From positions 709,713 to 773,712 of the forward strand of contig NZ_JH601088.1 in assembly GCF_000245755.1 (NCBI RefSeq): a stretch of DNA of 64,000 nt, read 5' to 3'. The stretch is from Helcococcus kunzii ATCC 51366 (GTDB taxonomy: Bacteria > Bacillota > Clostridia > Tissierellales > Peptoniphilaceae). Numbering within the stretch: the stretch's first letter is position 1; every line of letters begins with the position of its first letter. Position numbers and translations under genes: made by a program. Shown here piece by piece: positions 59,399 through 64,000 of this stretch. Below the pieces are notes generated by a model. It searched no databases, was not told where the DNA came from, and worked only from the letters and a program-made list of their open reading frames with translations.

Positions 59399-59788
59399 AT
59401 GAAATTAACAAAGGGTGATAAAGTACTAGTTGCTTTATTAGTTGTATTTAGTATTTTTTTAGCGTTTTATATGTCTAAAGCTAGTGATAATGCAGAAAAG
59501 AAATATGTTAGTATTCAAATAAATGGCGAGGAGATAAATGCCATACATTTTTCAAAAGATATTATTGGTAAAACATATAAAGTAGAAACTGAATATGGAT
59601 ATAATATTTTAAAATTTGGAGATGAAGAGGTTCAAATAATTGATGCCTCTTGTTTGGATAAATTGTGTATAAAACAAGGGACTATTAATAAAATTGGCCA
59701 ATTATTAGTATGTTTACCTAATAGGCTAGTAGTTGAAATCAAGTCAACTGATGGATCTTCTGGCGAAGTTGATGGGTCTACATTCTAA
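59399..59788 (+). CDS. NusG domain II-like secreted or membrane-anchored protein
   Basis: This 129-residue protein has an N-terminal membrane anchor (about 8-26) and a NusG_II-like beta domain: NILKFGDEEVQIIDASCLDKLCIKQGTI, then GQLLVCLPNRLVVEI. Conserved cysteines (CLDKLC, VCLP) are typical of this extracytoplasmic family, often found beside Gx-type transporters and redox genes. It shares one base with the next gene (TAATG), so translation is coupled. Function unknown. Confidence 0.82.
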   Translation: MKLTKGDKVLVALLVVFSIFLAFYMSKASDNAEKKYVSIQINGEEINAIHFSKDIIGKTYKVETEYGYNILKFGDEEVQIIDASCLDKLCIKQGTINKIGQLLVCLPNRLVVEIKSTDGSSGEVDGSTF

Positions 59789-60306
59789 TGAGTAGAGAGT
59801 TAAGAGATTTAGTTTATACTGCTTTGCTTGTAGCGATGGCACTAGCAGTATCTTTAGTTGAAAGATTGATACCATTACCATTTTCAATGCCAGGGGCCAA
59901 ATTGGGATTGTCAAATATGGTAATTTTAGTTACATTAATGTTATATGGTTTTAAAAGAGGAATGGTGGTTGCACTGTTAAAATCCATTTTATTAATGTTA
60001 ATTGTTGGGTTAGGGACATCATTTATTTATAGTTTTGCGGGTGCACTTTTAAGCACCATTACAATGTGGATTTCCTTAAAATATTTTAATGAAAAGATTA
60101 AGATATTTAGTATTATAGGGGTGAGTATAATTGGAGCGGTTTCACATAATTTTGCGCAGGTCACGGCTGCAGCATATATTTTGAAGTCACTTATGCTTTA
60201 TACTTATTTTCCATTTTTAACAATTATTGCTATTGTAACAGGATATTTCGTAGGTTTGGGTTCATATAATGTGGCTTCACAATTAAAGAAAATTAATAAA
60301 TTTTAG
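59788..60306 (+). CDS. Gx transporter family protein (heptaprenyl diphosphate synthase component I-like)
   Basis: This 172-residue membrane protein has about five spans and matches the Gx transporter / Hpre_diP_synt_I family: VERLIPLPFSMPGAKLGLSNMVILVTLMLYGFKRG near the N terminus and the GLGTSFIYSFAGALLS segment. It usually pairs with the NusG_II protein, as here. The old name suggests prenyl synthesis, but the fold is that of an ECF-like S component, so transport is more likely. Confidence 0.85.
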   Translation: MSRELRDLVYTALLVAMALAVSLVERLIPLPFSMPGAKLGLSNMVILVTLMLYGFKRGMVVALLKSILLMLIVGLGTSFIYSFAGALLSTITMWISLKYFNEKIKIFSIIGVSIIGAVSHNFAQVTAAAYILKSLMLYTYFPFLTIIAIVTGYFVGLGSYNVASQLKKINKF

Positions 60307-60314
60307 GAGCAGAT

Positions 60315-61007
60315 ATGAACAATTTTAGAATCAAAGAAATAAAAGAAAATGAAAGACCAATGGAAAAATTACTTCAATACGGAGTTAATAGTTTAAGTAA
60401 TTCTGAGTTACTTGCTATATTGATTGGATCTGGTACAAAAAATAAAAATGCTATATATTTAGCAGAAGAAATATTAAAATATAAAATACGTGATAAAGAT
60501 TTATTATATACTAGTATGGAACAATTAATGGAAATAGACGGTATTGGTTTATCAAAAGCAAGTCGTATAATTTCTGGATTGGAATTAGGTAATAGATTAG
60601 CTAAAATCGATAAATCACAAAATATTTCTTTATCAAGTCCAGATACAGTTGCAGAATTTCTTTACGAATATTTCAGAGATTCATATAAAGAAGAATTTTG
60701 TGTATTGTTTTTAGATACAAAAAATAAAGTTATAGGTACACAAACAGTTTCAATAGGTACGATAAATCAGTCTCTTGTACATCCAAGAGAAGTTTTTAGA
60801 TATGCTATTATGAAAAATTCAAATAGTATATTGTTAAGCCATAATCATCCAAGTGGAGATCCTACACCAAGTAAAGAAGATATCTTAATTACTGAAAGAC
60901 TGATCAAAGCTGGTGAATATATTGGCATAAAAGTTTTAGACCATTTAGTTATTGGTGATAGAAGATATATTAGTTTAAGAGCAGAGAATTTAGTTAGAGG
61001 ATTTTAA
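60315..61007 (+). CDS. radC: RadC (JAMM/MPN-domain protein)
   Basis: This 230-residue protein has an N-terminal helix-hairpin-helix region (EIDGIGLSKASRIISGLELG) and a C-terminal JAMM domain with the metal motif HNHPSGDPTPSKED (about 176-189). RadC is named for DNA repair, though that role has been questioned. Its place just upstream of mreB is common in Firmicutes. mreB follows after 1 bp. Confidence 0.95.
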   Translation: MNNFRIKEIKENERPMEKLLQYGVNSLSNSELLAILIGSGTKNKNAIYLAEEILKYKIRDKDLLYTSMEQLMEIDGIGLSKASRIISGLELGNRLAKIDKSQNISLSSPDTVAEFLYEYFRDSYKEEFCVLFLDTKNKVIGTQTVSIGTINQSLVHPREVFRYAIMKNSNSILLSHNHPSGDPTPSKEDILITERLIKAGEYIGIKVLDHLVIGDRRYISLRAENLVRGF

Positions 61008-61008
61008 T

Positions 61009-62025
61009 ATGAAATTATTAAATATTTTTGGTGCCAATTTCGCGATAGATTTAGGTACAGAAAATACATTAGTTTATAAAGAAAATGAGGGTATAATACT
61101 AAAAGAAGCATCTGTTGTCGCGGTTGATGTAAGATCGGGTGAGGTTGTTTCTGTAGGTAATAGTGCTGAACAAATGATTGGTAAATCACCAGACAATATT
61201 GTTATTGTACGTCCATTAGAAAATGGTAGTATATCAGATTTTGATATAACGAAGATTTTATTAAAGCATTGCATGGAAAAATCTTTAGCAGCAATAAATA
61301 TTATTCAGCCAAGAGTTGTTATAACAGCTCCTACAGGTATTTCTGATATTGAAATGAGAGCTTTAGAAGATGCTTGTATATATTCCGGAGCTAGAGAAGT
61401 ATATATTATAGAATCATCAATGGCTGATGCAATAGGAAATGGTCATGATATTAACTCAACTGAAGGAAAATTAATTGTTGATTTTGGTGCGGGTAATACT
61501 GAAATTGCAATTATTAGCATGAATGGTATAGTAATTTCTAAAAATCTTCGATATGGTGGAGATTTACTAAATGAAGAAATTGTTAATTTTATTTATAGCA
61601 AGTACTCCATTTCAATAGGTTTATCAACAGCTAAAGAACTAAAAGAAAAGATTGGTACTGTAGGTAGTTTAGATAATGCAAATCCATCAATGGAAGTTAG
61701 TGGTAGGGATGCGCTTTCAGGGATGCCTGTTACGATTGATGTGTTTTCATCAGATATTAAAGAAGCTGTTATGAACAAAGTAAAGAAATTCATAGATGAA
61801 ATAATTTATGTTTTAGAAAAGAATCCACCAGAATTATCTAGAGATATATTAAAAAATGGTATTTTTATTACTGGTGGAGGAAGTCAATTATTAGGTTTAG
61901 ATAAATTAATTCAAGATACAATAGGGGTTAAAGTTTCTAAATCAACTACTCCATTAGAAGACACTGTTAATGGAGCAGGTATTGTAGTTTGTGATTTAAA
62001 AAAATATAAAAATTCTGGGAAATAA
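61009..62025 (+). CDS. mreB: Rod-shape-determining actin homologue MreB
   Basis: This 338-residue protein has the actin-fold motifs: phosphate 1 AIDLGTENTLVY, connect 1 and phosphate 2 (VDFGAGNTEIAIIS, about 157-170) and adenosine GGDLLNEEI with FITGGGSQLLG. MreB filaments guide elongasome movement along the inner membrane. It is the first of mreBCD; the AAAAATATAAA-rich end is normal. The translation start directly follows radC. Confidence 0.97.
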   Translation: MKLLNIFGANFAIDLGTENTLVYKENEGIILKEASVVAVDVRSGEVVSVGNSAEQMIGKSPDNIVIVRPLENGSISDFDITKILLKHCMEKSLAAINIIQPRVVITAPTGISDIEMRALEDACIYSGAREVYIIESSMADAIGNGHDINSTEGKLIVDFGAGNTEIAIISMNGIVISKNLRYGGDLLNEEIVNFIYSKYSISIGLSTAKELKEKIGTVGSLDNANPSMEVSGRDALSGMPVTIDVFSSDIKEAVMNKVKKFIDEIIYVLEKNPPELSRDILKNGIFITGGGSQLLGLDKLIQDTIGVKVSKSTTPLEDTVNGAGIVVCDLKKYKNSGK

Positions 62026-62026
62026 G

Positions 62027-62869
62027 ATGTTATATTATAAAAAGAATAAATCAAAGAAAAAACACTATATCACAATATTATCATTAATTTTATTAATAAT
62101 AATATCTACATTTGTGCCAAAAGCTAATTCTTTTGCATCAAAAGTTGTAAGTTATATAACAACTCCATTATCAAGGGCGACAGCTTTTGTAAATGATAGT
62201 ATTAGCTCAATTATCGATTATTCAATTGGTACAAAACCAAATAGAGATATGGTAAATAAATTAACTGAGGAAAACCAAAAATTAAAAAAAGAAGTAAATG
62301 ATTTAAGATATGTTGTTTCTAATGAAAAATATCTTAAGGATTCATATGAATTTTTTAATAAAAACAATAATTTTATTAAAGCGAATATTATTATGTTGGA
62401 TAATGATGAATTTTTTAAACAGTTCATTATTAATAAAGGAAAAAAACATGGGGTTAAAATGGGAGATATCATTTTAACTTCATATAGAGATAATTCAAAT
62501 AATATTGTTGGAGCTTTGGTTGGTAAAGTAGTGTCTGTAGAAAATGGATCTGCGATTGTGTCTAGTATATTAGATGATAAATATAATTTTACTTTTGAAG
62601 ATCTAAAAACTTCAACAATTGGTATTATTAACGAGAGAACAAATGGAATTTTGGAAGGTTATCTTTTAGAAAAAGCAGAAATTAAAGTTGGTGAAAAAGT
62701 GTATACTTCAGGAACTGGAGGAAGATACCCTAAAGGGATTTATATTGGAGAAATTGTAAGCAGTTCCGAGAGTTTTGACAGACTTAGAAGAGTTGTAAAG
62801 ATTAAAAGCCCTGTAGAATTTTCTAAGATTTATGAAGTATTTGTTATGCCAAATGAGGAGATACAATGA
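62027..62869 (+). CDS. mreC: Rod-shape-determining protein MreC
   Basis: This 280-residue protein has a basic N terminus, one membrane helix (about 14-31), a coiled coil (about 70-105) and two beta domains outside the cell (IMLDNDEFFKQFIINKGKKHGVKMGDII, GNGGRYPKGIYIGEIVSSSES-type end). MreC links MreB to the elongasome synthases. It overlaps mreD by 4 bp. Confidence 0.93.
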   Translation: MLYYKKNKSKKKHYITILSLILLIIISTFVPKANSFASKVVSYITTPLSRATAFVNDSISSIIDYSIGTKPNRDMVNKLTEENQKLKKEVNDLRYVVSNEKYLKDSYEFFNKNNNFIKANIIMLDNDEFFKQFIINKGKKHGVKMGDIILTSYRDNSNNIVGALVGKVVSVENGSAIVSSILDDKYNFTFEDLKTSTIGIINERTNGILEGYLLEKAEIKVGEKVYTSGTGGRYPKGIYIGEIVSSSESFDRLRRVVKIKSPVEFSKIYEVFVMPNEEIQ

Positions 62870-63360
62870 GAGGTTTTAAAATAGTCATATTATTTTTAGC
62901 TAATTTATTAATTGATTTAGTAATACTATCAAAATATCAAATCTTTGGTGTTGTACCAAGTATAACCATTCCATTGATAGTAGTTTTGTCAATGTTTTCT
63001 AATAGAGAAAATATTGTATATTATGCTGTTATACAAGGTATGTTCCAAGACGTAGCATTTGGAAAAATATTAGGTGTTTCAGCGCTAATCTTTTATCTAA
63101 TTTCATATTACACATATGAAACTGATATAAAAAAGAATTTTAATCTTTGGTATGGTTTATCATGTACTTTTTTAGGAGTAATTTTTTCTAAAATTAGTCA
63201 TGTTGTAGTTGGTTATTTATTTGATAAGTCAATGTCATTATTGATGAGTTCTTTAATTTATGGATTGATAGCACAAGTCATTATTTCAGTAATAATTTAT
63301 ATCATAATTTATTTTATATTTTATTATTTCAGAAAAAAGAGACTTAGAAATTATATTTAA
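62866..63360 (+). CDS. mreD: Rod-shape-determining protein MreD
   Basis: This 164-residue membrane protein has about five spans, with the MreD pattern of VPSITIPLIVVLSMFSNRENIVYYAVIQGMFQDVAFGKILGVSAL. It works with MreC in the elongasome. Identification rests on position and pattern, since MreD is poorly conserved. Confidence 0.88.
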   Translation: MRGFKIVILFLANLLIDLVILSKYQIFGVVPSITIPLIVVLSMFSNRENIVYYAVIQGMFQDVAFGKILGVSALIFYLISYYTYETDIKKNFNLWYGLSCTFLGVIFSKISHVVVGYLFDKSMSLLMSSLIYGLIAQVIISVIIYIIIYFIFYYFRKKRLRNYI

Positions 63361-63369
63361 GGAGGCAAT

Positions 63370-64000
63370 ATGAAAAAAAATAGATTGGCAGTAATTTTTC
63401 TAGTTTTTTTTATTGCCTTTTTAATTTTATTATCAAGATTATTTGATTTAACAATAATTAATGGCGAAAAATATAGAGAATTTTCTGATAACAATAGAAT
63501 GAAACAAATCAATATAGATTCTACAAGAGGGATTATTTATGATAAAGATGGTAAGGAATTAGCATCAAATAATCCAATGTATATATTAAATGCATACAAA
63601 GATAGATTTAATGCTATAGACACTGAAGAAAAGAATAAAGTACTTCAAAATATTGTTAAAATATTAGAGGAAGATGGGGTTAATTATCTATCTAATTTTG
63701 AATTTGGTATATTTGAATTTCAATATAATCAAGATGAAAAATATTTTTCAGAAAAAATATTACCATATGAAAAAGTTATTGAAATCATTCAAGAAAACAA
63801 ATTACTTAAAGATATACTAAATTCTAAATATGTAATAAATAATGATATAACATTCTATCCAATAAAAAGGATGAAGGATTATCTTGCATTACGAGGAAAG
63901 GACATTCCTGTAAAAATAACAACCGATGGTGAAATTAAAGTTGAATTTATAAAAAATGATAAATATAAAGAGTTAATTGAAAGTAAAAAAATAAATTCAA
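63370..64000 (+). CDS. mrdA: Penicillin-binding protein 2 (MrdA-like), partial
   Basis: The gene starts behind GGAGG and runs off the window; about 210 codons are visible. It has an N-terminal membrane anchor (about 6-25), then YREFSDNNRMKQINIDSTRGIIYDKDGKELASN, the start of the PBP dimerisation domain. The transpeptidase domain lies outside. Position after mreBCD supports the elongasome PBP2. Confidence 0.9.
   Translation, partial: MKKNRLAVIFLVFFIAFLILLSRLFDLTIINGEKYREFSDNNRMKQINIDSTRGIIYDKDGKELASNNPMYILNAYKDRFNAIDTEEKNKVLQNIVKILEEDGVNYLSNFEFGIFEFQYNQDEKYFSEKILPYEKVIEIIQENKLLKDILNSKYVINNDITFYPIKRMKDYLALRGKDIPVKITTDGEIKVEFIKNDKYKELIESKKINS

Overview
The window comes from an AT-rich, low-GC Gram-positive chromosome. 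Start codons sit behind strong AAGGAGG-type ribosome sites, and the 16S, tmRNA and protein content (AddAB, MutS2, MreBCD, QueT with a preQ1 riboswitch, DUF4317) fit an anaerobic or fermentative Firmicute. The 16S gene and general style suggest the Peptoniphilaceae; Helcococcus is my guess, from memory and without a database search.

Layout. 1-510 is an intergenic array of short inverted words with a period of about 53 bp. 717-2125 is a PadR regulator and its membrane partner on the minus strand. 2233-17150 is a long plus-strand run: pheST, zapA, mutS2, argS, then a membrane protein, a TPR protein, a small acidic protein, a TIR/beta-propeller membrane protein and a membrane Rossmann/RyR-like protein. 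17172-21282 is a MarR-controlled heterodimeric ABC exporter, followed by cardiolipin synthase and a Nudix hydrolase. 23499-25168 (minus) holds a lone PTS EIIB domain and a barnase-type lipoprotein overlapping a barstar gene that is fused to a gamma-carbonic-anhydrase-like domain. 25254-25678 is tmRNA. 25858-26152 is a family of five 40-bp G-rich palindromes. 26461-39827 is mainly housekeeping: DUF4317, glycosyltransferase, 5-formyl-THF cyclo-ligase, QueT, ROK kinase and AddBA. 40117-44525 is a sugar operon (RpiR regulator, ChbG-like deacetylase, PTS EIICB, GH4 phospho-alpha-glucosidase). 44739-44935 is a third 52-53-bp-period array beside a possible IS256-type relic. 45143-48893 (minus) is a siderophore uptake operon whose binding-protein gene is frame-disrupted by a 25-bp tandem duplication and also carries an A19 tract. 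49237-52151 holds a membrane J-protein, MsrAB and a degenerate hydrolase-like protein. 52353-57648 is a complete rRNA operon (16S, tRNA-Ala, 23S, 5S) with an intervening sequence in the 23S gene. 57723 to the end is hpt, an EIIC_2-type membrane protein, a NusG_II/Gx pair and the start of the radC-mreBCD-mrdA cell-shape cluster.

Most notable points: (1) the barnase / barstar-gamma-CA pair; (2) the TIR-propeller plus Rossmann-RyR membrane pair at the end of a housekeeping operon, a candidate nucleotide-signalling or defence system; (3) intergenic arrays with unrelated sequences but the same 52-53 bp period; (4) a helix-45 intervening sequence in 23S rRNA; (5) an AddB without its iron-sulphur cysteines; (6) a siderophore-binding gene with two slippage-prone elements. 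Coordinates and motifs were read by eye. No alignment, folding or database search was run.
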